From Dysidea avara (Eukaryota; Porifera; Demospongiae; Dictyoceratida; Dysideidae), in NCBI RefSeq assembly GCF_963678975.1, contig NC_089278.1, forward strand, positions 7,591,479 to 7,655,478: DNA of 64,000 nucleotides, in the 5' to 3' direction. Positions 52,801 to 62,305 of the stretch are shown here, in pieces. The notes below the pieces were generated by a model. It did not search any database. It saw nothing but the letters and a program-made list of their open reading frames with translations, and was not told the origin of the DNA. Position numbers and translations under genes: made by a program. Positions within the stretch are counted from its first letter, which is position 1, and each line of letters starts with the position of its first letter.

Positions 52801-55800
52801 CATACCAGAGCCATCCTATAAACCCAATCCTATAACCACTGGACAAGAAATCCAAGAGATCCTACAACTGCTGGACAAGAAATCCAAGAGATCCTACAAC
52901 TGCTGGACAAGAAACCCAAGAGTTCCTCCCCAACATTCCATAGTGTGATGGCTTCTATTCACTAAAGGAATACAGTATACAAACAACCCCTCCTAGTTGC
53001 CCTTTATACTGGCAGGAAGGGTCTCAGTAACTCTCCATACCAACACTACACCTACACATGTACCCCCCACACATAATATTATACACACCAATAATGAAAC
53101 CCTGTTACCAGGTTACCACATTGTACTCTAAAAATCAACAATATGCTGCTGAAGCATTCTACACATGCCTGTTAGTAAACTGTAATTAATTTGATTTGTA
53201 GCCATGGCAGCTAGTCAAGTCATTATTAGAAGGTTGGAGTCAAATTTCTTATAGATTATCAACAAACACAAACATGACTGAACTGAGGATTAACAGAACA
53301 GAATCAGATGGGCAACATTCACAAAGTAATGAGTTCAACCACTCCACTCATTATGCCTTTAAGAATGCTATGGGAGACAGAGTCTTATGTTTGTTAGGAT
53401 AAACTGACAAGTCCAGAGATATCATAGAAAATTCTGTTTAGTGCCCATCTAGAAGATTCTAAGCATGTTTCACGTCTTCTACTAAACTATAGTCTAAAAT
53501 CAATGAGTAAGCTTCCAACTCATCATCATCACCGTAATCCTCCTTTGAACTATTTTATACACCTGCTTGCTGTTGTGACCTCATAAGTAACAACTCATCA
53601 ATGTCCTGTTGACATTACTGATCATTACTATCGCTGCTTTTCCACTGCCATCCAAGCCTAACTTTAGGAAACAGTGATAAGGTGCAAGCTTCAATTCCTT
53701 CAGCTATTCAACAAAACATATTCAGTCTTCTGCACTCATAGCGTGACGGTTTTAAAATGACATACAATCCAATCCATATAAAACGCCGCCTATACCTAGA
53801 CACAATGCCCTCAGGTCTTGGTGTTCAGCTTTGCCTCACTTTGTAGGTCTTTAACCTACACTAACAATGTTTAGAAAATGTTATGCATAGTATGCTTTGA
53901 TCTTTGGCAGATAATGAGGTCTTTAAAAACCATGAAGAAACCTGCTTGCAGATAGACCTCAGCATCGCAAATCTCACTTTCAATCATTGATTTGCTATGC
54001 ATGCTCTGCAAAGCATATAGCTACAGGCTAATAGCCTATAGACCAACAGAGATTGACCTACTCCATTCTTTTTATAAGCACACCTATGCCAATTCGATTA
54101 TGGGAGCTAGACTATAACGTTGTAAGTACGTTTGCTATCATAAGCGGAGAATTCCAGAAATATAACGAAGTTCTATTTAATGCCCGTCAGTGTTTCAAGC
54201 CTCTATAATATACTTTTACTGTACTTTAAGCGGACTCCCTATTAAAAGAACTAAATAGGTAAGCTTTCTTGTAGAATGTTTATTTGTTTCTTGTAAAAAA
54301 AGTTATGTAGGTGTGAAATCGTGTATATAAACTGGCCTAGTCACAGAAGGCCTAGCGCCAGACCAAGTATTATTAACCATTGACAACAATGTTACCACTT
54401 ACTTTAAACCCTTGGTAGTGCTGGCATTAACTTTATTGTCACAGTAGCTATCACTCTTTGTTTGATCCACCAGCTAACAGAAACAGCGATAATGTAGCTA
54501 GCTACAAGCTTTAATTCGAAAACACGTTCAACCTTCTCTCTGATTGCATGACTTGTTTTAATACTGACTATTTTGAAACGACATATAACTCAATCCCACA
54601 ATGGTTCCACCTACATAGCGATATATATAATGCCCGCATTTTCTAAGTTGGTTAGGAACCACGTCCTCGGCTCTTTGTGTTTTAGAAACCACGAAGAGCC
54701 TCGGTCTAGGTTCCTAACCTATACATAGCAGCAACCAAAAATGTTACTAAAGGAGTCTAGCACATACAACAATCTTTAATGAGTTGCTTCCTAGTGATGA
54801 TGATATTTGATATTCTATTTCCAGATCAAAATTTCACAACAGGTACAGTGTAACTACAATAACATGTTTCAATACAGTTGTAACATGTATGGGAGGTGTA
54901 CATACACATGTACACATACTACATACAGATTCTACTGACCTGTCGGTCATTGGTAATCTCATCAGCAGAGCCACATGAATAAAGACCCTACAAAGATATA
55001 AAAGACACACGAACACTAGTGTATCAAGTAAGTCAGTTTGTTAATCTTTAACATATTATGTGTTCACTTGGGTCACTACATTGCAGTAACCAAGTAGCTA
55101 ATACTATAAACACATTTCCTTACATCATGCAAGGGAAATCCCTTAGCAAAAGTGTGGTTACTGATTAGTCGAGCTATTCCCACTTGGTCGGCATCTTTGC
55201 CATACTGAATACGTTGGAGGATATCCTGGACCTGTTGTATATGATAGATCATGGGGTACAATAGTGTTGTGTGACATCCTCACTATAGCACTCCTCTGGG
55301 CTGAAGTGAAGAATGTGTCTGGATCATCGATGCCAATGTAGCTACAAATATTAACACAACATGGCAACTAACACAGTGCATGTTGACAAGACTATCTGGG
55401 TGAAGAAATTTATAAGATGACTCATTAAAAAACCAAGCCCATGTAAATTAAACAAGAAAGCTATGTAGATCAATACTTTATAGATTACAAGTCTTCAGGA
55501 AATATCACACATACTCAAGTACCTACACATACACAACTTAATAGAGTAAGAACAAAAATAATTCACTTACTCTTCCTGGTTAGATACTCGGAAAGGTGCG
55601 GTGAGGTAGTGCTTTATCTCGTACTTCTTAGGAATGTCTGGCAGGAGAGGATCCTTGAACTTGATTAAGTCAAAGAAGCGTTCCCTCCAGGTGAAAGTTC
55701 TCAACGTGCTCTCCTAAATGTCAATAAACAGTATATTATAAACTCTTCACAATGCACACCAATCAGCTAATACTACAATACTATACAAAGAATGAGTGAA

Positions 55801-57617
55801 TGAATGGATGACCAGACAGTTAAAACAGAGCCCTTGATGATGTGAATACTTCTTAAATGTGAAGCCTTAATTGTTAGCCAGTGTATGAAATTATTTATCA
55901 CGTAATAAATGACATGTAGGGACAACAGAAGCACCCTAACAACACGGATCATGTCTAACTCATTTTAGGAGAAATACTAGAAACCACCATAGTAAAATGA
56001 CACCCAAAGACTCACCACATTAAAACAGTTGTGGTAATATAGAGTGGCCACCACTACCATAGTCAGTAATTATTGAGTTACTATCACATCAGAGTAACCC
56101 AGATAAAGAAAAACCACACATTGCTTAGCAACAGTTCCAGATTAAGGAGGTGTCCTGGGTGATTAAGGTGTTATATTAACTAAGTTGCTTTGCACATTAA
56201 AATTTGGAATGTCACTGAGGTGATTCCTTGTGATTCTGTGAAACTTTTTTGAGTAATCACAAAATCAGCTGTCAATAGGACTATGCTACAGCAGAATATC
56301 ATTCTAAAGTGATTTTTCAAGCTTGAACACAATAGTATTTCTGTTGTGGATAAAGTCAGTATTGGATAACATTATACAGATTTAGTTGCTTCATCAATTA
56401 ACTTTGCAAGCTTCTATACGTCAAAAACAACAGTGATAAAGAAACTTGAAGTAACCAACACAAACTGTTCAATGACCATAAAACACATAACAAATACTGG
56501 CCATTGTGAACACCATACACTTACATTAAATGGCATCCTAAGACCAATCAACTCTGCTCCGTGAAGGAGACCCTTAAAGGTGCCATGTACTTTCACAAAG
56601 TAAGTCTCACGATCTGGTGATTCCTAAAAATAATACGTCAAAAACTTGTACTATTTGACACTAGCTGTTTAAACATAATCTGCTTAATGTAAACATGTCG
56701 ATATAGGTCACACAAACAATGGTTAACAAGAAAAACTGACAAGCAAAACATTTGACCTCATTGGTTAGCAAATTCCATACTAGTAACTTACTGAACAATC
56801 CTGGGTTTCATATTCCAATCCACTCTCTTTAAACTTTGAGAAAAATGCTTCTCTCTTTCTCTTCCTCTTGTCTCGATCATCAGCATGTTTCTCATCACGC
56901 TCTTTATCAGCAATGGTATATGTGAGGACGTAGTCAATCTTCCTAACACCATCTTCAAAGAACACTGTTTCTTCTTGCTGCTTCTACATGGAGTCAAAAC
57001 AGCCACAGACTCGCAGAGAAAACCAAGACAGTATATACAAAGCTTACAGAAATGGTTACAGCACAGCAACTGACTACTCAAGATACTATGTCTATTTATG
57101 GAAGCCCCTACAAATGGAATAGCAACTAATTGTCGAAGCCATATAATCAAAGGTGAATACAAAGTGTATAGTGACGGATCGCCACAGTAACTGACCCATT
57201 ACCACAGCAACTGTTAAGTTCGCTGGGAAGCCCTTTATTGTGCGAAGCCTTGCGCTGGTAAACTGGTCAACATACCTCCGTCAATATGGTAAAAACCTTC
57301 CAGTAAGCGGCCTCTTACATCTAGAACAATGGAAGTCGTTTTCGCCTTAAGCATTACAAGCAGCACCAAGTATAAATTACATTTCTATTACACCTACACC
57401 TTACTCTTTCAGCGGTGGTTAGTGGTCCGTGATGCTTAGAAAGGTCGGTGTCGCTTGTTAGAAGTTTCCGTTGTTCTCCATTAGTCGGCGCAGAGTCTTT
57501 ATCGTCTGTTCCTTCGAAACCAATTTGTGGCGCCTGATCCATTTGAGGGTTTTTCTCCGTCAGCTCCACCGTGAATGCTCCTGGGTCGTTGTCAGATGAA
57601 AGATTTGGATAAGCCAT
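22898..57617 (-). CDS. Anoctamin (TMEM16), calcium-dependent channel/scramblase, 24 exons
   Basis: Ten-pass membrane protein; known relatives are Ca2+-activated Cl- channels or lipid scramblases, and sequence alone does not decide which. Exons 5'->3': 57617-57405, 56983-56792, 56623-56525, 55713-55571, 55341-55284, 55231-55124, 54987-54940, 50498-50390, 50256-50160, 37447-37230, 37171-37089, 35812-35699, 35637-35563, 34469-34299, 32367-32331, 26417-26306, 26114-26060, 26001-25904, 25852-25713, 25648-25496, 25420-25368, 25303-24816, 23278-23188, 23074-22898. All borders are GT-AG and all phases agree, giving 1043 residues. Landmarks: [71 protein letters not shown]. The two-calcium site is complete: N669/E673 (TM6), E719/E722 (EYLE, TM7), E751/D755 (TM8). 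The TM9-TM10 loop (exon 22) is unusually long with several N-glycosylation sequons. The 12.7-kb intron 9, 5.9-kb intron 15 and 4.4-kb intron 7 hold most of the mobile DNA. Start: first ATG of exon 1, [10 protein letters not shown]. Confidence 0.92.
27541..28300 (-). pseudogene. DIRS tyrosine recombinase (broken, box II Arg lost)
   Basis: 28028-28300 holds the first catalytic Arg context ([17 protein letters not shown]). 27541-28068, in another frame, holds box II and the tyrosine ([17 protein letters not shown], then [16 protein letters not shown]). Box II normally reads His-x-x-Arg; here it reads HSFI, so the Arg is missing. Together with the frameshift this marks a dead recombinase. Confidence 0.8.
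28467..28840 (-). pseudogene. DIRS methyltransferase-like region (broken)
   Basis: On the minus strand [20 protein letters not shown] carries an NPPW motif of adenine-methyltransferase type. After a frame change, [20 protein letters not shown] follows. DIRS elements are known to carry a methyltransferase-like domain between RNase H and recombinase. Frame breaks near 28750. Confidence 0.6.
28895..29587 (-). pseudogene. DIRS RNase H domain
   Basis: Frame of 230 residues. It contains [14 protein letters not shown] (the usual Asp before A-S is Asn here), the Glu of [14 protein letters not shown] and [19 protein letters not shown]. This is the RNase H pattern of DIRS-type polyproteins, ending before PLQIDLFAS. 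The N in place of the first catalytic Asp suggests inactivation. Confidence 0.8.
29505..30379 (-). pseudogene. DIRS reverse transcriptase (broken)
   Basis: Pieces at 30044-30379 ([20 protein letters not shown]), 29738-30037 ([15 protein letters not shown], palm motif YLDD) and 29505-29714 (thumb-like, [23 protein letters not shown]). The palm motif is intact but at least two frame breaks separate the parts, so it should not make an active enzyme. Confidence 0.85.
30615..31548 (-). pseudogene. DIRS gag-like region (broken)
   Basis: Two frames: 31189-31548 (polar N-terminus with [17 protein letters not shown]) and 30615-30998 (helical, [20 protein letters not shown] then [18 protein letters not shown]). 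The latter resembles gag-like proteins of DIRS elements. The two pieces are separated by frame changes around 31000-31190. Likely nucleic-acid-binding structural protein originally. Confidence 0.6.
31700..32240. repeat. SINE-like composite repeat, copy 1
   Basis: Shares with the copies at 32861-33530 and 36185-37018 the phrases AAGTGAAGT..CCATTATGCTT, GACACAAAGGAGGACA and ATGCCAAAAGGCA, and a shared 3' block. On the minus strand around 31945-32005, TAGTGGCTAAGGC (A-box-like) and GTTTGAACCC (B-box-like) suggest a tRNA-derived head. Confidence 0.55.
32408..32550. repeat. Remnant of the 9.3-kb palindromic MITE family
   Basis: AATCCAAAACAGC at one end and GCAGCCATTTCTTGGCTGTC at the other match the arms of the elements at 9306-9910. 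The middle is diverged. Confidence 0.4.
32557..32860. mobile_element. Palindromic MITE, family P2, copy 2
   Basis: Left arm from AACAAGTACACA through AAAAAGTACTGAAACAAGCT. The right arm is its inverse, ending TGTACTTGTT. The centre holds AGTGTTATATCCCTACT and its inverse. It lies in anoctamin intron 14 and is directly followed by the SINE-like repeat, as in copy 3. Confidence 0.8.
32861..33530. repeat. SINE-like composite repeat, copy 2
   Basis: Begins TTTAATAATTATTATGGCCG..GTGAACCCACGCATACC and ends near TACAGTACTATTGTACTGTA. It matches 36185-37018 almost throughout. No coding capacity credited to it. Confidence 0.65.
35898..36184. mobile_element. Palindromic MITE, family P2, copy 3
   Basis: Same structure and flanking order as copy 2, in anoctamin intron 11. 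Arms ACAAGTACAC..AAAAAGTACTGAAACAAGCT and its inverse; the right arm lacks about 20 bases present in the left. Confidence 0.8.
36185..37018. repeat. SINE-like composite repeat, copy 3, with internal duplication
   Basis: Matches copy 2 from GGTGAACCCACGCATACC to ACAGTACTATTGTACTGTAT. A segment of about 125 bp (GAAGTATCCATTACACTTCG to CACCTCTGCAATC) is present twice, near 36288 and 36432. Confidence 0.65.
37448..38477. other. Start of anoctamin intron 9, nothing recognised
   Basis: About 1 kb of intron sequence between exon 10 and the TA-flanked transposon. No exon-like or repeat signal was identified. Confidence 0.5.
38706..40256 (+). CDS. pogo/jerky-like DDE transposase
   Basis: 516 residues, uninterrupted. 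Should cut and join the ends of the surrounding TA-flanked element. The N-terminal half has a Lys-rich and acidic linker (about 110-150) between two helical, probably DNA-binding regions (about 58-110 and 150-235). The DDE_1 catalytic core follows: D272 in [13 protein letters not shown]388 in [10 protein letters not shown] and D424 in [12 protein letters not shown], so all three acidic residues are present. [15 protein letters not shown] is typical of a pogo-like branch common in cnidarian and sponge genomes. The start at 38706 is the first ATG of the frame, about 230 bp inside the left end. Intact frame and triad suggest a potentially active or very recent copy. Confidence 0.92.
   Translation: MAGILKYFKPVPTPSSSSPNLPDPDGPLNRKIPAKAIELANAKVTEATKVPRGRSPYFYLTPGQRYEVGKRAAEHGVTATLRYYAEKYPKLPLKETTARRLKDLYKDTLKPKAKSKKAKPKDEGSDVASENSDEEPTKQTEPEEVKELPRKKTGRPLLLGADIDTQVQEYIKDVRRRGLAVNTSVVIGSAQGILLYKDANLLADNEKGAEIELSKDWAKYLLKWMGFVKRKACSKAKVDVERFKEVKEDFLLDVKNIVAMNDIPAELVINFDQTALNYVPVTPWTMEKQGAKRVEVVAKDDKRQITAVFAGSMSGDFLPPQLIYEGKTTRCLPQYKFPSSWHITHSDNHWSNEFTMKEYVEKILVPYINRKRAELNLSSNQPALLIFDNFKAQTTSSMFKLLDSYTINVALLPANCTDRLQPLDLSVNKAAKDFLRSRFQDWYAKQLCSQLQEESEMQAVDLKLSTVKPLSAGWIESMYNYFKTKPKIIKNGFKEAGITNCLMSADSVAPNTAYSA
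40463..41514 (-). CDS. HIRAN domain plus Ulp1/C48-like protease, in two overlapping frames
   Basis: The 5' frame (41514-41008, starting MAGFNFIF) resembles a HIRAN domain: [19 protein letters not shown] then [13 protein letters not shown] is known as a DNA-end/nucleic-acid-binding fold of helicase-like proteins. The 3' frame (about 41110-40463) resembles the SUMO-protease-type cysteine peptidase fold: [10 protein letters not shown] (His), VRVYDSLFQ (Asp), [20 protein letters not shown] (Gln and Cys). The two frames overlap by about 100 bases and are offset, so they are joined either by a short intron (a GT follows the codons for NYL near 41010) or are split by a frameshift. The C-terminus ends soon after FDQLL, shorter than I expect for such proteases. 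No host pathway is implied; its position inside the transposon suggests an accessory transposition gene. Confidence 0.75.
42508..42625. repeat. Fragment related to the TA-flanked transposon end
   Basis: Starts TACCGTATAATAAAAAACAT then TTGGCGG and contains CCGCCAAAGTTTTTTTTGCC, the subterminal pattern of the 38.5-41.9 kb element. No matching right end was found. Confidence 0.5.
43026..43139. mobile_element. 114-bp MITE related to the TA-flanked transposon
   Basis: The left end CCATACAGTAAAAACTTTGG and right end (inverse of CTGTATAGTAAAAACTTTGG) are flanked by TA at 43024-43025 and 43140-43141. Inner GCCAAAGTTTTT copies match the subterminal repeats of the 3.4-kb element. Confidence 0.75.
43784..44760 (-). 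pseudogene. Non-LTR retrotransposon (LINE) reverse transcriptase remnant
   Basis: On the minus strand: [15 protein letters not shown] near 44600, the catalytic YADD at 44512-44523, then [20 protein letters not shown] and AKYLGVSID (44197-44466), and the C-terminal piece [18 protein letters not shown] (43784-44008). Frames are broken in several places. The region is a decayed 3' part of a LINE with an RT of the jockey/CR1/RTE-like type; the finer class is not decidable by eye. Confidence 0.8.
45490..46105. mobile_element. 616-bp near-perfect palindrome (foldback element)
   Basis: Arms of about 300 bp differ at only a handful of positions and meet near 45798 around CTATGCTACG. The outer tip CCCATCCAAAAACAGCTTAT and AGCTGTAAAAAAAGTGCG resemble the tips of the 9.3-9.9 kb palindromes, suggesting the same superfamily. 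No transposase. Confidence 0.9.
46231..46437. mobile_element. hAT-like MITE, 207 bp, 8-bp target duplication
   Basis: Exact 8-bp flanks TTAGTGGC at 46223-46230 and 46438-46445. The left end CAGGGTCGCCCACATGGGGG is followed by a G run of 18 or more; the right end is the inverse of CAGGGCCGTCCAGAGA. It contains one AGATCGATATACTCTAATAG-type motif. Confidence 0.85.
46529..46710. mobile_element. Small TIR element defining the dispersed 24-bp motif
   Basis: Left GATCAAGATACTCTATTAGA then GCAGTCAC; right end is the inverse of GATCGAGATACTCTAATAGA then ACAGTCAC. 182 bp, AT-rich inside, no coding. Many single copies of this terminus lie elsewhere in the window. Confidence 0.7.
46711..47981. other. 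Intron 9 stretch, nothing recognised
   Basis: No exon, repeat or mobile-element signal that I can support. Short open frames (for example 47262-47474) show no family resemblance. Confidence 0.4.
47982..48157. mobile_element. Tigger/mariner-like MITE, copy 2
   Basis: CAGTGAAACCTCACTTAGTG on the left, AATGAGGTTTCATTG on the right, TA on both sides. It shares CCACCTCTTTAATAAGACCA with the copy at 13473-13640. Confidence 0.85.
48158..50159. other. 3'-adjacent part of intron 9 before exon 9
   Basis: Mostly nothing recognisable. A roughly 23-bp A run lies at 49744-49766. CCGCAGTTGT..CTCTG..GTCATTCTTTAA occurs twice (near 49132 and 49330), a short direct repeat of unknown origin. Confidence 0.45.
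50499..54939. other. Anoctamin intron 7
   Basis: 4.4 kb between exons 7 and 8. It contains a 32-bp tandem repeat (52838-52927) and otherwise no mobile element or gene that I can support. An ATG-led stretch near 51088-51128 followed by a GTGAGT-like donor is exon-like but unsupported. Confidence 0.45.
52838..52927 (+). repeat. Tandem repeat, 32-bp unit, about 2.8 copies
   Basis: CTGGACAAGAAATCCAAGAG recurs with period 32 (starts at about 52839, 52871 and 52903). The last copy has two changes. Confidence 0.9.
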
Positions 57618-57869
57618 CTTACACTAATAAAATTGCTTACCAAGAGAACCTTATAGAGTCCAATACGCATGCGCCAAAAATGAGAGTGTGTTTTAAATGG
57701 AATACTATAATAAAACCCAAAATATTCGTTCACACATATAATAGAGTGCGTGTGTAAAAGTTATTGGCCTAACTAACAATGTAAGAGTGTGTCTATATGT
57801 AACTAAGTTTGCATAAACCAAATAAAAAAGTTTTTTTCTCTACTAGCTAGCTAGCTAGCTAGCCAGTGG
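57618..57869. promoter_or_regulatory. Short spacer between tandem anoctamin genes
   Basis: 252 bp separate the stop of the upstream paralog from the ATG of the downstream anoctamin on the same strand. The downstream promoter and 5' UTR, and the upstream 3' UTR and polyadenylation signal, should lie here or overlap the neighbouring gene unless there is an untranslated first exon. A CTAG-rich tract (57845-57864) lies at the upstream gene's end. No clear TATA box. Confidence 0.4.
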
Positions 57870-60800
57870 CTACAGAGTGTCAGTTGAAGACATTTCAATG
57901 TCTACATTGGGAGCATTGGCACTGATTCTACTGTGGATGGCTTCATATGCCAGCAGTTTCTCTTTCTTGATCTCCCTTTGCACTGATGCTGGCACATCTG
58001 GTACGAGGTAGGCTAGAATGCTGCCTAACACAAAGATCACATGCTATAGAACAAAAGAAACACACACAACATAGCACACAGTACAAATATAAGAATAACC
58101 AAAAGTAATGGGTTGGACAGTTTTTGTGATCTTTCTTTCCTTTTCTATAGCTAGCAACACAGCTATCTACACTGTACATTTAGACTCAGCAATGCCACGC
58201 ATGCACAAACTGTTATGCATATGAGGAATTTTGGCTCAAAAACAGAAATTTGAGGTCAGCTGCAGGTGATTATAGTAGGTTCGTGTTCACCTGAGCCCTT
58301 CTTGTTAATGATTCTTGTTACAAGGGCCAGCTTCCCAAACATTTAGTAGCACTGTGAAGTCCTTCAAACGCCGGAACTGTTTATCAAAAAAGCGCTTTGA
58401 TACAGGCAAGAACAAGTGAGTTATGAGGCTTTAAAAATATCCCACTATACATTTAGTTAGTATGAATGATTCAGGTGCACAAACATGTTTACAACATGGT
58501 TGTTCCAGTACAAAACCATTGGGAGTGAACATATATTCACCTCTTTGCCGGATATTACTGTTTTGGTGAGGATACCAACTATAGTCCAATTGAGATAAGC
58601 AACTGCAAATATTTTAACTTGCTATATTTTCACTAATTAAAGGCTTTACTGTTGCTGTTTTTTTTGAGACATTTCTGCCTAAATGAATCGGCTATGCTGC
58701 GTATAGTGTATTCATGACAGGTGTTGTGGTGCATTGGAACTTAGTACATATACAGAATCTCCTCAATAAAATCTTTTAAAAGTAATTCTGAGGAGTGATT
58801 TATAGTTAAAGCCTTGTTATGCATTCACTAGTCAGACCTAGCTAGATGGAGTCCATACCAAATCACAGCAATAATCTCGCTCAGAATCACATGCATATTT
58901 AACCTTCAACTTTAACTGACATCATTTTGATGAGTGATAGATTTTGATGAGTGATAGTTTATGCTATAAGTGCTCACTATGGCTTGTTGGGATCACTCAA
59001 GAATAGGCTAGCAGCGAATCTGGGATAATCCAAACATGTGAACGAAGTTGTTAGAATTGCCAAAATATTCCATTGGAAGTGTATTGCAGATGATATAGTG
59101 GATAACAGGCAATCAAAATCATGTCATACAATTGTACAGCAGTTTGATTACCAGCTATTACAGGTGAGTCTGACTAGCTTTAACTGGCACCATTTGTTTA
59201 CTTCTTTACAACGTTAAACAGCTAATTTTGCACATTCTGCCTACTGCTTAGAAGTTAATATGTAGTAACATTTATTGCAAGTGCAAAAGAAACACTATAA
59301 TGTGTTAGTGTTCTGAAAAAGGCATAGCCGGGTGCAAAAAAAGGTAGGAGAGGTATAACGGGTATTATAAACAAACTCTTGGTAGGAAAAACACTAAACA
59401 CGTTGGTGGTTTGATAAAGGTAGGTGCACAATGAGAGAAAAAGGTGTCAAAATATTCACAGTATGATGACTCATTACAGAAAACAATGTACTTCAAATAG
59501 GCTCTGAAGAAGGAAAAAGGGTGCATGAAAGTTGGCTAAACGAAAACAAGCTGAACTTAAGGGGACCACTTATATAGGCTACCATGAATATAAAGTGCAA
59601 GAGTTTACCACTAAGACAACTGCACATACCAACATCTGGTCAGCTAAAATGTGTTTATACAGGCATGGGCAAGTTGAATGACATAGATGCTTACTTGCAG
59701 TCATGCATTCAGTATATATAAATAATTTAACCAAGTTTTGGCTCTACACTCCTGTCTTCATGGGGACCAAACGAAAGCATGTGGCAGTTTGTAACAACAA
59801 ACTTGGAGTTTCCAGATAATGTGGCTTGTGGAAGTGTCATGTTGGTTGCTGAGTTAGCGGAAAGAAATCAAAGAATTTAGACAGACAGCTTTTCAGTTTT
59901 ACGCATATATAGATAAATTTCTGAGCTAATTATCAAACATATGTGTATTCTACACAGACTAGTTATTGGACACCTTTTCTACTGTGTTGTGCTATTATGA
60001 TGGGTGAACACCATGTAGCTGAATGCACACAAGGAATAATTATTATAATTAGTCTTGTACGCATACACACTACGCAGCAGGTCAATACCATTGACCAGGC
60101 TAATTCACAAACTTGAACAGTAATCTGGAACTGGACCTGACCTGGAACTCATTAAAACAAAGGAGTGCATCAAAAGCTAGATTATGGCACAGATGGCATA
60201 GTTTTAGAAATCTGCAAGCAGCAAGCCACCAATCCACAACTACAATATGTAGGTGTGGCTCCAAGTATGCCTATGGACAGCAAAGCACAATCTTGATAAG
60301 TGGGTGTGGCTCCATATATGTCTAAAGACAGCAACACACATTCCTGATAATAGATGGTGGATTGGTTGAAACCGATTTTTAAATTTAGCTCAGTAACATT
60401 ATAGCTAGCTCTCAGGGCCAGAGAAAGGAAAATTGAGTTGGTCAGGCCATTGTAGATATTGAATTCAAAGTTGCTACTATGCATGGTGTTATCTGAGAGA
60501 GGGGTTGCTGCAAAGCACACTGCAAAATGTGAAGCACAAGCATTCTAAGGGCATTTTGCATGCCTCCAGGAAAATTTAGATACTCAGATGTGTAATTTTA
60601 GTGATATTTCACTGCTAGCTATAAATATGTTCTAGCCTACCTTGTTATTCTTCAGACCTTTCATAATATATCAGCAGGTAATTGTAGACCTGACATGTAG
60701 AGGGCACAGCATGAAACTTGCTATACAGCTATAGTAGAATTTCAAGGGGGTCTGGGAGTGCAACTTCCAGAAGCTGCAGGATTTCTCCAATATAAAGGCT

Positions 60801-62178
60801 TAAAAATGCCTTAAAACTGATGCAATGACTTGCAACTTTTTTTCCCAAGCTTTTCCAAATGCCTATGATTAATTTATCATGTTTATTATTCATAAGGTAG
60901 CAGCTAAATAGTAAATTCACTGCAAAGCTACAATAAAATTGAAGCCTTTTGTAGCTATACACAGCTACAACAACTTTTTAAATATAGTCTACTATATACT
61001 GGTTTGTCTGCTTATTATAGTCTGTGATGAAGTGAGCAGATCATCACATAAATATACTGGTGGACAATTACGAGATCGATCCCTAATTAAAAAATGGCAT
61101 GATGTGGGGTAAGGGAGTTTGCTCAGTATCTCGATCGGACAAGTGGGTAGTTGAAGAGGAATGATTTCTACTTAAAATCTTATCCAGATGGCCGTCAGGT
61201 GATAGTTGCATGCAGGTGTACAGTTTCCTGCTGTGAAATGAGGTGCCTAGGTTGTCAATGCCGATCCTTTGTTCAGTAAAAAGAAGCCAAGAGCGTGACA
61301 AGCCAAGGAATGCTGATGACTATTTCACAAAGCTTGAATTGCTATTTAAGGGCACTTGTTTAGAATCAAAGAAGGAACCTGACGTACGCGTGTTAATTCT
61401 TACAATGCAACTGTACATGTCAAAGACAATGTGAATGCTAGACTGTGCTTTAAGGTAGTTGTATGTAACGCACATGTAGTTTTGTGGCTGAGAAACTACT
61501 CATGCCATGCATTCTCAACAACTAGGCCTATCAACAACATCTATAAAAAAGTATGTGTAAATACGTATGATTGTCCATGGATAGCATGTGAATGCATGAA
61601 AGTAATATAGTTCGAGCTATTCAGCTAGTTGGTCCAGCTCCAGAATATTGGCCTGCTCACGCTGACCAACCGGACTGTCTTTTCTGGCCCTGGCTCAGTA
61701 GTCATATTATTACTGTGTTGACAATTTATCATAGAAAAAAACCTAGATACTATACTATATTTCAGCAACATGCATGTAATTGCACATTACCAGCATTCAC
61801 TATAGCTATTAAACCCTCAGCAACACTTTTCTTTTTCATTTGAACTCCAAAATCACGCACTAGGTAAAAGATTGTAATTTCTGTGATACATAATCTTTTG
61901 TAGTGCAATAATGCAATATGACAAAATTAACCTAGAACGTATCTAGACCGAAACTGCTGAGGTATGCAGTTTTATATAAAAATGTCAAAATGGCAATTAC
62001 ATTAGAACTATACACTGGAGTGCCTTAAATGACCATTTCATCTTTCTAAACATACAGAATAAACTGCATAATTACAAGAAATCTAACCTCAAAACAGACA
62101 ACAAAGGCCAATCTGCACGTCCAAGTGATCCAGTAAAACTCTCTGAAGCTTCCACCTGGTTCTCTCAATCCACGATAT
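57870..62178 (-). CDS. Second anoctamin, last two exons (5' part outside window)
   Basis: Exons 62178-62088 (91 nt) and 58043-57870 (174 nt including TAG). They encode the end of TM10 and the C-terminus: YRGLREPGGSFREFYWITWT then CRLAFVVCFE, and HVIFVLGSILAYLVPDVPAS then [18 protein letters not shown]. Exon lengths and phases equal or nearly equal those of the last two exons of the 22.9-57.6 kb gene (91 and 177 nt), and most residues match, so this is a tandem paralog. The intron is 4.0 kb. The rest of the gene lies beyond 64 kb; the interval 62179-64000 would be its preceding intron. Confidence 0.85.
58044..62087. other. Last intron of the second anoctamin
   Basis: 4.0 kb with no recognised gene. 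It contains a two-copy 51-bp direct repeat (GGTGTGGCTCC at 60252 and 60303). The open frame at 61243-61434 has no family resemblance that I can see. Confidence 0.5.
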
Positions 62179-62305
62179 CTGTGTGGAAATACATAGTTAT
62201 ACCACCCAATTTACCCTATTATGAAAACAAATTCAATATTAATCTTAACAAATACCAAAGTTTGGATTATAGTTTGGCAAACAGAAACAACTCTCCTTTA
62301 CTAAT

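Noticed and set aside
61243..61434. Plus-strand frame with a mildly exon-like composition (NADDYFTKLELLFKG...)
   Set aside because: No partner exons, no family match, and it lies in the last intron of the second anoctamin.
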